Assembly (NCBI GenBank): GCA_021775515.1
Contig: JAJFHR010000215.1
Span: 1 to 9,411 of the forward strand
DNA: 9,411 nucleotides
Origin: Hyphomicrobiales bacterium
GTDB taxonomy: Bacteria > Pseudomonadota > Alphaproteobacteria > Rhizobiales > JAJFHR01
Reading direction: 5' to 3'
In this document: one piece after another, positions 1 to 6,290 of the stretch
Position numbering within the stretch: position 1 is the stretch's first letter
How the letters are laid out: the number at the start of each line of letters is the position of its first letter
Made by a program: the position numbers and the translations under genes
Notes under the pieces: generated by a model
Told to the model about the DNA's origin: nothing
What the model saw: the letters and a program-made list of their open reading frames with translations, nothing else
Database searches by the model: none

Positions 1-415
1 CAATAATCCCTTTCGCCAGGGCCATTATCTCATTATCAAAAGCATGGGCTTTGCGGGCGGCCATATCAATATGTACGGCGGTTATTTCACAGGTTGCGGC
101 CGGTTGATCAAAATTTGGCTTATACATACGATGGCTGAAACGCAGTGACTTTTCCTTAATTTCGATCAAATGGGAACGGATGACAAGCAAATCTCCGGGC
201 AGGAGTTCGGCATGATAGGTAATATGTTGCTCGACTGCAGCCATCCCCAATTTGTTGTCACGCAGATAATCCGAGTTAAGGCCAAAAGAGGCAAACAGGT
301 GCCAAGTGGCTTCGTCAAATTTGCCGACATACCACATAACATTCATGTGTCCCATGTGGTCACAATGCCAGGGATAAACCGCGCCTTGATAGGTAATTGG
401 ATGTTTATCCGTCAT
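1..415 (-). CDS. 4HBT-type acyl-CoA thioesterase (3' end cut by window edge)
   Basis: Hotdog-fold (4-hydroxybenzoyl-CoA thioesterase-like) protein that would hydrolyse an acyl-CoA thioester in the cytoplasm; the acyl substrate is not readable. Translating the reverse complement gives 138 visible codons with no stop before the window edge. The family signature DHMGHMN lies at residues 19-25 (Asp followed by GHxN), then an aromatic stretch WYVGKFDEATW. Farther on come the strands typical of the fold (AVEQHITYHAELLPGD, then KEKSLRFSHRMY). Two starts compete. ATG at 415 overlaps the upstream glycosylase stop by 11 bases, and a modest AGG lies just before it. ATG at 454 has GGTG upstream and would lengthen the overlap to 50 bases. 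I chose 415 because it begins close to the conserved fold, but the longer form is possible. The overlap implies co-transcription and coupling with the glycosylase gene. Family assignment is secure; substrate is unknown. Confidence 0.82.
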   Translation of the reverse strand, partial: MTDKHPITYQGAVYPWHCDHMGHMNVMWYVGKFDEATWHLFASFGLNSDYLRDNKLGMAAVEQHITYHAELLPGDLLVIRSHLIEIKEKSLRFSHRMYKPNFDQPAATCEITAVHIDMAARKAHAFDNEIMALAKGII

Positions 416-1130
416 CGCCTGTTCCACTGTTTTTCTGGATGGTGTCGACATCATAATTTTCACCTATGGACATCGCGCATATGCGTGACAGGTGAGTATA
501 GCTCAGGCCGGTTTCTTGATGCCAGTGATTGAATTGTGTTTGTATTTTCGCCAAATCGCGCTTTGACGTCGGGTTTTCGGCGATCTCAAGACCGAAACTG
601 CGCAATGCTTTGGTCACATCACTTGATGGGATGATGCAATCCTTGCCGATAAACCGCAAAAAATAACGTCCGGTCATCCCCCCTAGACGCTTGCCGTTTT
701 TTGCAAGGAAGGCCCACAGACCGGCAATATCATCGCTGGGCCAGTCTTTGAGAAACCTGGCAAAACTACCGTGTTGATCGGAAATATCGAGAACGAACCG
801 AGCGTTGTGGCGCACTGCAATAATTTTTTGTCCGTGGCGCACAATGCGCTCGTCGCTACTGAGCTTTTCCCAGAATTCGTCAGGCTCAAAACATAGTTTG
901 TGAGGATCAAAGTTTAAAAATGCTTGTTCAAATTCAGGCCATTTGTTTTCGATAACCCGCCAGATGAAGCCCGCCTTGAATATGCACTTTGTCATTTGAG
1001 ACAGAATGCGATCATTAGGAATTGCTAACAATTCGGTTTCATCCATTATTGGCGGCAAAAGTGTCGCCAAGGTATCCATTCCTCCCTTACGTTCGGCGGC
1101 TTGGTCGTAAATTTTGGAAAAATCTCTCAT
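405..1130 (-). CDS. DNA-3-methyladenine glycosylase I-like protein (divergent, long form)
   Basis: Member of the COG2818/Tag family, base-excision repair glycosylases that remove 3-methyladenine from alkylated DNA. The 241-aa protein is longer than E. coli Tag (187 aa). The alignable core runs from about residue 41 to 115: an AGFIW segment (residues 53-57, matching AGLSW of E. coli Tag), FDPHKL (74-79) and IVRHGQK followed by HNAR (96-111). By alignment from memory, the position of catalytic Glu38 of E. coli Tag falls on Cys49 here, while the stacking Trp46 corresponds to Trp57. The N-terminal Cys4/His17 and C-terminal His/Cys zinc ligands of Tag are absent. The N-terminus (MRDFSKIYDQAAERKGG) is typical of a widespread alphaproteobacterial subgroup. 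Start supported by GGAG nine bases upstream of ATG and a promoter at 1186-1159. The family is clear; whether the activity is that of Tag is less so, so no symbol is assigned. Confidence 0.85.
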   Translation of the reverse strand: MRDFSKIYDQAAERKGGMDTLATLLPPIMDETELLAIPNDRILSQMTKCIFKAGFIWRVIENKWPEFEQAFLNFDPHKLCFEPDEFWEKLSSDERIVRHGQKIIAVRHNARFVLDISDQHGSFARFLKDWPSDDIAGLWAFLAKNGKRLGGMTGRYFLRFIGKDCIIPSSDVTKALRSFGLEIAENPTSKRDLAKIQTQFNHWHQETGLSYTHLSRICAMSIGENYDVDTIQKNSGTGDDG

Positions 1131-1158
1131 AGGTTAAGACTCCGGGTTTAAGAGGCTA

Positions 1159-1186
1159 ACTCTACTTTTTCATCGCTGGCAGTCAA
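1159..1186 (-). promoter_or_regulatory. Predicted sigma70-like promoter for the glycosylase/thioesterase pair
   Basis: On the minus strand TTGACT (1186-1181) and TAGAGT (1164-1159) are separated by 16 bases, matching 5/6 and 4/6 of the housekeeping consensus. A transcript would start near 1152 and give a leader of about 20 bases, with the GGAG ribosome-binding site before the ATG at 1130. Predicted by eye only. Confidence 0.45.
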
Positions 1187-1259
1187 GAACAAAAAATGAA
1201 CATCTTTTGCATCGAAAAACCACCGGTACCGGACCGTTGTTGGCTTTGTGGCGTATTCA

Positions 1260-1288
1260 TTGAAAACTTTGCGAGTTGAACCTAAGAT
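1260..1288 (+). promoter_or_regulatory. Predicted promoter for the Cys-rich secreted protein gene
   Basis: TTGAAA (1260-1265) and TAAGAT (1283-1288) are spaced by 17 bases, about 30 bases before the ATG at 1318. The 187-base gap 1131-1317 thus appears to hold two divergent promoters. It also holds a perfect 10-bp palindrome, CCGGTACCGG (1223-1232), between them, which might be a protein-binding site; nothing else stands out. Confidence 0.38.
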
Positions 1289-1317
1289 GAATACTAAACA
1301 TGCGGCGGAGAATTCCT

Positions 1318-1755
1318 ATGAAACAATCTGGGCTGGCTGTTGGGATTGGATTTGCGCTACTGATGTTGCTGCCCGCAGGTGCGCAGGCAGCCAACGGTAT
1401 TGGTTTTGCCCAGGCCGAAGAAGGTACCTGGTATTGCCGCGGAGATGATCCGGTTGCCACACTAAATTGTGCCCGCAAGAAATGCCTGGCGGATTCAGGC
1501 GGGCAGGAGTGTTATCGCACACAATGGTGTTTTTCTGCCCGGTGGACTGGGCTTATGACGGTTTTTCTGCCTGACTTTCATTCGACGGAAATTCTGTGTG
1601 GGGCACCGAGCAAGCGTGCCTTGACTGCCGGGCTCAAGGCCTTCTGTGCAGACAATAAAAACGCCACAGACTGCTCGGTATTTCTCATCATTGATCCTGC
1701 TGGCAAGAAATACGATATTTCTGATGTCAACTTTCGCGGCCCCAAGGCTAAATAA
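1318..1755 (+). CDS. Secreted cysteine-rich protein of unknown function
   Basis: 145-aa protein that I cannot assign to a characterised family. Residues 1-24 are a classical signal peptide: Lys at position 2, a hydrophobic core, and an AQA|A cleavage site. The mature part has eight cysteines, an even number that fits disulfide bonding in the periplasm or outside. Two segments look like a divergent internal repeat: one contains NCARKKCLADSGGQECY, the other ALTAGLKAFCADNKNATDC followed by SVFLIIDPAGK. The pattern of a Cys after an Ala/Lys-rich helix, then a Gly/Asn turn and Cys, recalls DUF4189-type secreted modules, but that is only a resemblance. ATG 1318 is chosen over an in-frame ATG at 1300 because GGAG (1307-1310) sits seven bases before it and the signal peptide then starts at once. 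It is transcribed divergently from the glycosylase gene and faces the 107-aa secreted protein. Confidence 0.78.
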   Translation: MKQSGLAVGIGFALLMLLPAGAQAANGIGFAQAEEGTWYCRGDDPVATLNCARKKCLADSGGQECYRTQWCFSARWTGLMTVFLPDFHSTEILCGAPSKRALTAGLKAFCADNKNATDCSVFLIIDPAGKKYDISDVNFRGPKAK

Positions 1756-1839
1756 TCTTCCTCTTTGCCGGGTCGACCGACAATTCGTCTAATTGCAATT
1801 TGGCGTTTATTATTGGAAATTCGTCGTAGTTTTTAGGTC

Positions 1840-1860
1840 TTGGCAAAATCTAAATGCCAA
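1840..1860. terminator. Weak stem-loop between convergent genes
   Basis: TTGGCA (1840-1845) and TGCCAA (1855-1860) form a perfect 6-bp inverted repeat with a 9-base loop, between two convergent genes. No T-run follows directly on either strand (the minus strand has a short A-rich stretch instead), so it is at best a weak bidirectional terminator. Apart from this and a 10-bp AT palindrome at 1791-1800, the gap 1756-1872 shows nothing. Confidence 0.28.
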
Positions 1861-1872
1861 TCTTCGCGCATT

Positions 1873-2196
1873 TTATTTGATAAACGAATTGGCTTTTGCA
1901 GTGCGTTTAGTCTGAGCGCAGTGGGCGGTTCTGGAAGATTTACTCATAGCGTTCTGCTTCATTCGCGAGCCTTCTGTCATCATTCTTAAAATAGAAGTGA
2001 AAGCCATGTCGTCGGCTGCGACTTTGCTGTCAACAAAAGCGCTAATTGCTTTTTGATCATAAGAAAGGCCGCAAAACTCTTCCGATGCCAGAAGATCGCC
2101 CAGTTGGGATGCCAGTTTCCAGGTGTCGACTTGTTGTGCTTTGACAACGGTAGACAGTGCAAGAGTGACAAAAAATGCTAGCGCTAAGATTTTCAT
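1873..2196 (-). CDS. Small secreted protein of unknown function (single Cys pair)
   Basis: 107-aa protein with a signal peptide (residues 1-20, cleavage probably after VKA). The mature part is about 87 residues, mostly helical by composition, with only two cysteines: Cys42 in EEFCGLSYDQ and Cys93 in TAHCAQTK, which could form a disulfide. A central AADDMAF segment (about 60-66) and the C-terminal SxxxTAHCAQTKRTAK pattern match my memory of a family of short exported hypothetical proteins common in rhizobia-like alphaproteobacteria, none with a known function. ATG at 2196 is preceded by a GGA-rich stretch (GGATATCGG). The 271-base region upstream is shared with the divergent transporter gene. 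Confidence 0.7.
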   Translation of the reverse strand: MKILALAFFVTLALSTVVKAQQVDTWKLASQLGDLLASEEFCGLSYDQKAISAFVDSKVAADDMAFTSILRMMTEGSRMKQNAMSKSSRTAHCAQTKRTAKANSFIK

Positions 2197-2467
2197 CCGA
2201 TATCCATCCGTCGGATTGCTATTGGCGTAGGATTTTTGAACATCTAGAGACTAACAGGCGGTCCGCCAAATTTCCACCACCTCTTCAGTGTGATTTAAAG
2301 CGGCCACCCGAGTGTTTTTGCAGTGGGCTGACGCTATCCGCTGGCGAGTGGGCACCTGGGTTGTGAATTGGACATTTGCATGACGCAAAAAATTGAGCCA
2401 TTTTAGTTGAGATTTTCCTGAGTGAACATTCCAGCTCAGTTACCGATAGATGCTTCAAAGGTCATAG
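2197..2467. other. Intergenic region between divergent genes
   Basis: 271 bases with no credible gene. GGCGGTCCGCC (2257-2267) is a 5-bp inverted repeat with a single central base, more like a possible operator than a hairpin. CTGAG (2418-2422) and CTCAG (2435-2439) form another short inverted repeat just upstream of the transporter. No convincing promoter pair was recognised in either direction, though both flanking genes must be transcribed from here. Confidence 0.4.
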
Positions 2468-3718
2468 ATGCGAAACCTCAAACAGCTGGCACCTGTGCTG
2501 GTATCCGCGGGAATATTGCTTGCCGGTAACGGGCTTCAGGGGACCCTGATCACTCTGAGAGCCGATCTGGAGGGCTTTTCACCTTCAGTGATAGGTCTCA
2601 TCGGCGCCACTTATTATTTTGGTTTTATGTTGGGGTGCAGGCATGCGCCGCCGCTGATATCCGCAGTCGGGCACATCAGGGTGTTTGCGGCATTTGCGGC
2701 AATCGGTGCAGTAGGGGCGCTGATGATGTCCTTTCTCGTTGAGGCCCTATCCTGGATGGCGATCCGGTTTGTCATGGGCATCGTATTTGCCGGGTTATCT
2801 ATGGTGATCGAAAGCTGGCTGAATGAGCGGGCGGGATCACAGGACCGCGGCCGCGTACTGGGATTATATCGGACTGTAGACCTTGCTGCTGTAACCGGCG
2901 GACAATTTCTTCTGCCCGTCGTCGGGCCGCAGGGATCGGAAATTTTTGCCGTTGTTGCAATTTTCTTCTGTCTTGCTCTGGTACCGGTTACCTTGACGCG
3001 CAGCCCGTCACCGCAGGCGCCTAAATCCCACAAAATCAAGCTGGCGGCGATCTGGGCGATTTCTCCCTTAGCTGCCGTGGGCACCTTGACCATCGGCTTG
3101 ACCAACTCGGCCTTTCGCCTCATAGGCCCGTTATATGCCGGCCAGGTCGGGTTTGACGTGCTGCAAGTGGCCTTGTTTATGAGTGCGGGAATTGTCGGCG
3201 GGGCGATAATGCCGCTGCCGTTTGGCTGGCTTTCGGACCGGTTTGATCGCCGCAAAGTGATGATAACGGCTACAGCGGGTGCTGCGCTGTCAGGATTGTT
3301 TTTGACGACGCTTTCGGGCGAAACGCCCAATCTAATTTTATTGGGGTCTTTTTTGTTCGGAGCCTTTGCATTGCCGCTTTATTCCCTGTCGATTGCCCAT
3401 GCCAATGATTTTGCCAAACAGGGAGAATTCATTGAGGTTGCCGCCGGTCTGTTATTTCTGTTTGCGATAGGTGCTGCAATCGGTCCTTTTGCCGCGTCAT
3501 TGGTGATTGAGTGGTATGGACCGGCGGCTGTGTTTGCCTATACGACGGCTATGCACGCCCTGTTGCTGGTTTTTGTTCTGTTTCGCATGATTGCCCGGCC
3601 CAGTGTGCCAAGGGAGAAGCGCAAATCGTTTGTGGCTTATATGCGCACGTCTCCGGCAATTTTCCGGTTGGCAAGGCGCGCCCGCAGCAAAAGAAAAATG
3701 CCTGATGATAAATCGTGA
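2468..3718 (+). CDS. MFS transporter, YcaD-like
   Basis: 416-aa inner-membrane permease of the major facilitator superfamily with about 12 hydrophobic segments in two halves, separated by a charged loop near residues 178-191. Family marks are YYFGFMLGC (49-57) leading to GHIRVF (68-73), the loop that replaces motif A in this family; ESWLNERAG (115-123), highly typical of YcaD-type permeases; and GWLSDRFDRRK (253-263), the motif A copy of the second half. The C-terminus is a basic, non-membrane tail ending at 416. Length matches the family, usually about 380-420 aa. The start has a good ribosome-binding site, AAGG at 2458-2461, six bases before ATG. The substrate of YcaD permeases is not established and none can be inferred from neighbours. 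The gene stands alone and ends one base before the convergent RNase stop. Confidence 0.9.
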   Translation: MRNLKQLAPVLVSAGILLAGNGLQGTLITLRADLEGFSPSVIGLIGATYYFGFMLGCRHAPPLISAVGHIRVFAAFAAIGAVGALMMSFLVEALSWMAIRFVMGIVFAGLSMVIESWLNERAGSQDRGRVLGLYRTVDLAAVTGGQFLLPVVGPQGSEIFAVVAIFFCLALVPVTLTRSPSPQAPKSHKIKLAAIWAISPLAAVGTLTIGLTNSAFRLIGPLYAGQVGFDVLQVALFMSAGIVGGAIMPLPFGWLSDRFDRRKVMITATAGAALSGLFLTTLSGETPNLILLGSFLFGAFALPLYSLSIAHANDFAKQGEFIEVAAGLLFLFAIGAAIGPFAASLVIEWYGPAAVFAYTTAMHALLLVFVLFRMIARPSVPREKRKSFVAYMRTSPAIFRLARRARSKRKMPDDKS

Positions 3719-3719
3719 T

Positions 3720-4409
3720 TTATCTAACAGGCGGCAGGACCAACCGGTTAGCGCGGCATTGCCGGGATTCATTGCGGCCGCAATTTCTTGGTAACCCCTG
3801 ACGATTGAAACAAACCCTAACCTCGCGCAATCTGGCACGTCCAGTATTGTTGCCACACTGAACGGAAATCATATCTGCTTTTAGCCAGCGGTTTGTTTTA
3901 ATGAAATCTTCCCGCAGTTGTGCCGGTGTCGTGAGGATGGTCCGGTTGGGCGAGAGATATCGGGCGGGAATTTTAATCTGGCCGAACATGTCTCGGGTGA
4001 GGGAGAAATAACCGCGCGCGGGCAGTCCTGAGCACGAGCCATGTTTTTTCCATTGATGGATGATCAGGCGTTTCGACGGCATGATGTCATAGAGGTTGCG
4101 GATCAGTTTATTGGAAAGATAAGCAGGCCGTTTGCGGCAGTATTCCGGCCAGCCTCTGGTGTATTGGGGCCAAAGTCCGTGAACAACAAAGGCAAATTTT
4201 CGAACGCTTCTACATTGCTGTTGGCTGTTCCGGCCGGCTGGACTGGCGCAAAAAGTCGGGCTCCACGACAAGACCAGTGAATAATAGTCGAATTTTCCGG
4301 GTGTTCCACGGGCATAGCTGTTTGCAGGCAGGGCTGAAACTGCCAAAATCAAGGTTAGAAAAAATCCGGTAATTGCTGGAAAAAAGCTCTGCGTTGGTTT
4401 TATTGTCAA
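3720..4409 (-). CDS. Secreted ribonuclease T2 family protein (TTG start)
   Basis: RNase T2 family endoribonuclease, normally acting on RNA in the periplasm or outside the cell. With the TTG start at 4409 the protein is 229 aa: a signal peptide (hydrophobic FFPAITGFFLTLILAVSAL, cleavage near NSYA, about residue 33), then the family opening YSLVLSWSPTFC (43-54). CAS I is FVVHGLWPQY with His77; CAS II is HQWKKHGSC (118-126) with His118, Lys122 and His123. The Cys residues of the fold are present, with an extra Cys-rich tail. CAS II carries Gln119 where well-studied members have Glu. An ATG farther upstream (4541) would add 44 residues before the signal peptide and overlap the whole 3' half of the YjfB-like gene, so I reject it. 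The TTG lies four bases after that gene's TAG, with AGGG close before it. Its 3' end is one base from the transporter stop, leaving no room for a dedicated terminator. Confidence 0.86.
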   Translation of the reverse strand: MTIKPTQSFFPAITGFFLTLILAVSALPANSYARGTPGKFDYYSLVLSWSPTFCASPAGRNSQQQCRSVRKFAFVVHGLWPQYTRGWPEYCRKRPAYLSNKLIRNLYDIMPSKRLIIHQWKKHGSCSGLPARGYFSLTRDMFGQIKIPARYLSPNRTILTTPAQLREDFIKTNRWLKADMISVQCGNNTGRARLREVRVCFNRQGLPRNCGRNESRQCRANRLVLPPVR

Positions 4410-4413
4410 CGCC

Positions 4414-4617
4414 CTAGGCGCTGACGTCAACAACGCTGCCGAGGCCGGGTGGCGGGGTGTTTGATATCTGCTCAAGATTTTTCGCGCCGTCCTGTATGAG
4501 TGCAATAAGAGAGGCATCGGCCTCTTTTTTCTGGTTGGCAAATATACCCGCTAATGCGCTTTGTGTCTGCGCCTGTTGTGCGGCGACAGACGCCAAGGCA
4601 ACCGTAGAGACGCTCAT
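4414..4617 (-). CDS. YjfB-like putative motility protein
   Basis: 67-aa protein resembling the YjfB family (Pfam 'putative motility protein'), short alpha-helical proteins named after Bacillus subtilis yjfB. Their molecular role is not known, though the B. subtilis gene belongs to the motility regulon. Visible features are an N-terminal Ala/Gln-rich amphipathic helix (ALASVAAQQAQTQSALAG), a second Lys/Glu/Ala-rich helix (NQKKEADASLIALIQDGAK) and the family-like tail TPPPGLGSVVDVSA, comparable with the NPPxLGxxxD ending of family members. There is no signal peptide or cysteine. ATG at 4617 follows GGGG by six bases; a TTG twelve bases earlier in frame falls inside that ribosome-binding site, so it is not used. 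The RNase T2 start lies four bases past the TAG stop, suggesting one transcript and coupled translation. No other flagellar gene is in the window, so a motility role rests on family resemblance alone. Confidence 0.7.
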   Translation of the reverse strand: MSVSTVALASVAAQQAQTQSALAGIFANQKKEADASLIALIQDGAKNLEQISNTPPPGLGSVVDVSA

Positions 4618-4634
4618 TGATAACCCCAACCCTT

Positions 4635-4663
4635 AATACACTTCAACTTTGGGATTTTGACAG
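4635..4663 (-). promoter_or_regulatory. Weak promoter candidate for the YjfB-like/RNase T2 pair
   Basis: CTGTCA (4663-4658) and TGTATT (4640-4635) are spaced by 17 bases on the minus strand, each 4/6 to consensus, about 20 bases before the ATG. On the opposite strand the same bases include a perfect TTGACA (4657-4662) pointing toward the surface-carbohydrate gene, but with no good -10 at 16-18 bases. Both are by-eye predictions. Confidence 0.22.
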
Positions 4664-4742
4664 ATGGCGGCTAACAAACAATTAACCCTGTTTTTGCGCT
4701 GAATTAGGTGAGACATACTTTTATTTCTGCCAGACTTGTGTT

Positions 4743-4801
4743 AGAGCAGCGCTCTTTCCAACATTATGTGAAATGTGGCAGTCTTGGGTTGAGAGACCCA
4801 A
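4743..4801 (+). promoter_or_regulatory. Two stem-loops in the leader of the surface-carbohydrate operon
   Basis: AGAGC (4743-4747) pairs with GCTCT (4751-4755) around a 3-base loop and is followed by TTT. TTGGGT (4784-4789) pairs with ACCCAA (4796-4801) around a 6-base loop, ending 16 bases before the ATG at 4818. The ATG has no strong ribosome-binding site (only GAG 12 bases upstream). The structures could affect initiation or be chance; the inverted repeats themselves are certain. Confidence 0.35.
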
Positions 4802-4817
4802 TTGAGAAACTTGAAGC

Positions 4818-6209
4818 ATGCAGCAAACCTATCGGCCGCTGATTATTCCAATTGAAACGCAGGTTCGCGAGTTGGATGCAAAACTCCTTCTCGCCTGTGT
4901 TGCAGCTGAAGAAGGCTTTACCTCTTATTTCGGGTCGCAAACTCAAATTCACAAAAAAGCTGCCGCACTGCCACGTGGTATCTATCTGTCCAAGGATGTG
5001 CGTTCAAGCAAGGTCAGGATTTTCGAAATCCTCAAACTTCTGGGCCATGATATTATGGCCTGGGATGAAGAAGGCCTGGTGCGCTATCCTTCCAATCACT
5101 ATTTTAAAACCAGAGTAGCGCCAAAGGCCCTGCATCAGGTGTCAATGATGTTTGCCTGGGGGGCGGACGATGCGGAGATGCTGCGCAATTACCATGACTA
5201 TAATGGTATTCCCATTCATGAAACGGGCAATCCACGCATTGATATGTTGCGCAGGGAGTTGCGAACCTTTTACCGCGAGGATGCCGATGAACTGGTCAAG
5301 CGGTTTGGCCGATTTGCGCTGATTAATACCAACTTTGGTCATGCCAATCATTTTTTGCCGAAAAAAACGCAGACTTCTCCGGATAACCAAATGAATGGCC
5401 AGGATGGTTCGGGTAATTGGGATGATGATTTGCCACCTTACCGGAATAAGCTGTTCAACCTGTTCCAGGAGATGACGGCTCATTTGGGCAATGCTTTTCC
5501 GGATAAGACTATCATTGTTAGGCCGCACCCCTCCGAAAGTCCTGAAGTGTGGCGGCGGGCAGCCGAGGGATGCGACAATGTTCACGTAGTCTATGAGGGC
5601 AATGTTCTGCCTTGGCTGCTGGCCTGTGATGTGCTGGTGCACAATGGTTGTACGACGGCGGTGGAAGCGTTTCTGCTTGATCGCCCGTCGGTGGCCTATA
5701 AACCGATTGTGTCGGACAGATTTGACCGGCACCTGCCCGATTCTTTGAGTTTTCCAGCCTACAACCTTGAAGAACTGGTTGATCAGGTAAAACCGTTTGT
5801 TGAAAGTCGCAGAAGCTGCGGGCAAACCGCGGATCAAAAGAAATCACTTGATCATCACATTGCACCGCAGGGACAAGAGCTTGCTGCTGATCGTATGGTC
5901 AAAATCATCAAAGGCTCGGCAATAGCCTCCCTGCCTGCCATGAGACCCGGTATGACTTCCCAAACAATAGGCTGGTGCAGATCGCACTGGCGGGCGGTGG
6001 AGAAGTCGGTTAACTCGTTTATTCCGGGAAGTAAAAACTGGGCTGAGTATGAACGCCATCGTTTCCCTGGTATCAGTGCTGGGGAGGTAAATGCAAAGAT
6101 CGCCTTATTTGCCTCACGGTTGGCACGTTTTGAAAATGTGTCGGCTCGTCAATACTCAGAGGGCATATTTTCTGTTACTGACACCTCTAAACAAGCGGTC
6201 TCAGATTAG
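4818..6209 (+). CDS. Surface carbohydrate biosynthesis protein (GT-B-like glycosyl/phosphoglycerol transferase)
   Basis: 463-aa cytoplasmic protein that fits the 'surface carbohydrate biosynthesis protein' family found in LPS or capsule clusters, distantly related to CDP-glycerol glycerophosphotransferases and other GT-B enzymes. The N-terminal half opens with RPLIIPIETQVRELDAKLLL (residues 6-25), a hallmark of the family, and contains ETGNPRIDMLRRE (135-147), a Rossmann-edge stretch seen in GT-B folds. The C-terminal half has IVRPHPSES (233-241, with His237, as in CDP-glycerol and polysialyl transferases) and LVHNGCTTAVEAFLLDRP (273-290), the usual donor-binding region. The tail after about residue 330 is hydrophilic and variable. 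No membrane segment is seen. An in-frame TGA six bases before ATG 4818 rules out a longer form. First gene of the plus-strand cluster; donor and acceptor sugars cannot be read from sequence. Confidence 0.82.
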   Translation: MQQTYRPLIIPIETQVRELDAKLLLACVAAEEGFTSYFGSQTQIHKKAAALPRGIYLSKDVRSSKVRIFEILKLLGHDIMAWDEEGLVRYPSNHYFKTRVAPKALHQVSMMFAWGADDAEMLRNYHDYNGIPIHETGNPRIDMLRRELRTFYREDADELVKRFGRFALINTNFGHANHFLPKKTQTSPDNQMNGQDGSGNWDDDLPPYRNKLFNLFQEMTAHLGNAFPDKTIIVRPHPSESPEVWRRAAEGCDNVHVVYEGNVLPWLLACDVLVHNGCTTAVEAFLLDRPSVAYKPIVSDRFDRHLPDSLSFPAYNLEELVDQVKPFVESRRSCGQTADQKKSLDHHIAPQGQELAADRMVKIIKGSAIASLPAMRPGMTSQTIGWCRSHWRAVEKSVNSFIPGSKNWAEYERHRFPGISAGEVNAKIALFASRLARFENVSARQYSEGIFSVTDTSKQAVSD

Positions 6210-6290
6210 TCTGATTGTAGACGTATGGTTGCCAAGCATTCTACGAAAGGGTAGTTTGAGGCGCAGTAAATCCTGGGAAAAGACGTATTC

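Noticed and set aside
170..532. 120-aa plus-strand frame over the thioesterase and glycosylase junction
   Set aside because: It is antisense to two recognised genes and its translation matches nothing.
1223..1232. Perfect palindrome CCGGTACCGG as a named operator
   Set aside because: A 10-bp palindrome is expected by chance at this scale and no regulator gene is nearby; noted only in passing.
2614..3330. 238-aa open frame antisense to the MFS transporter
   Set aside because: Its Ala/Pro/Thr/Arg-rich translation has no recognisable domain and lies wholly within a well-supported membrane protein gene.
4410..4541. ATG-initiated long form of the RNase T2 frame
   Set aside because: It would put a basic, low-hydrophobicity 44-residue stretch before an intact signal peptide and overlap the YjfB-like gene, which has its own ribosome-binding site and family-like tail.
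5142..5837. 231-aa and 115-aa antisense frames inside the surface-carbohydrate gene
   Set aside because: Arg/His/Gln-rich composition with no motif; the plus-strand frame has clear family motifs across the same region.
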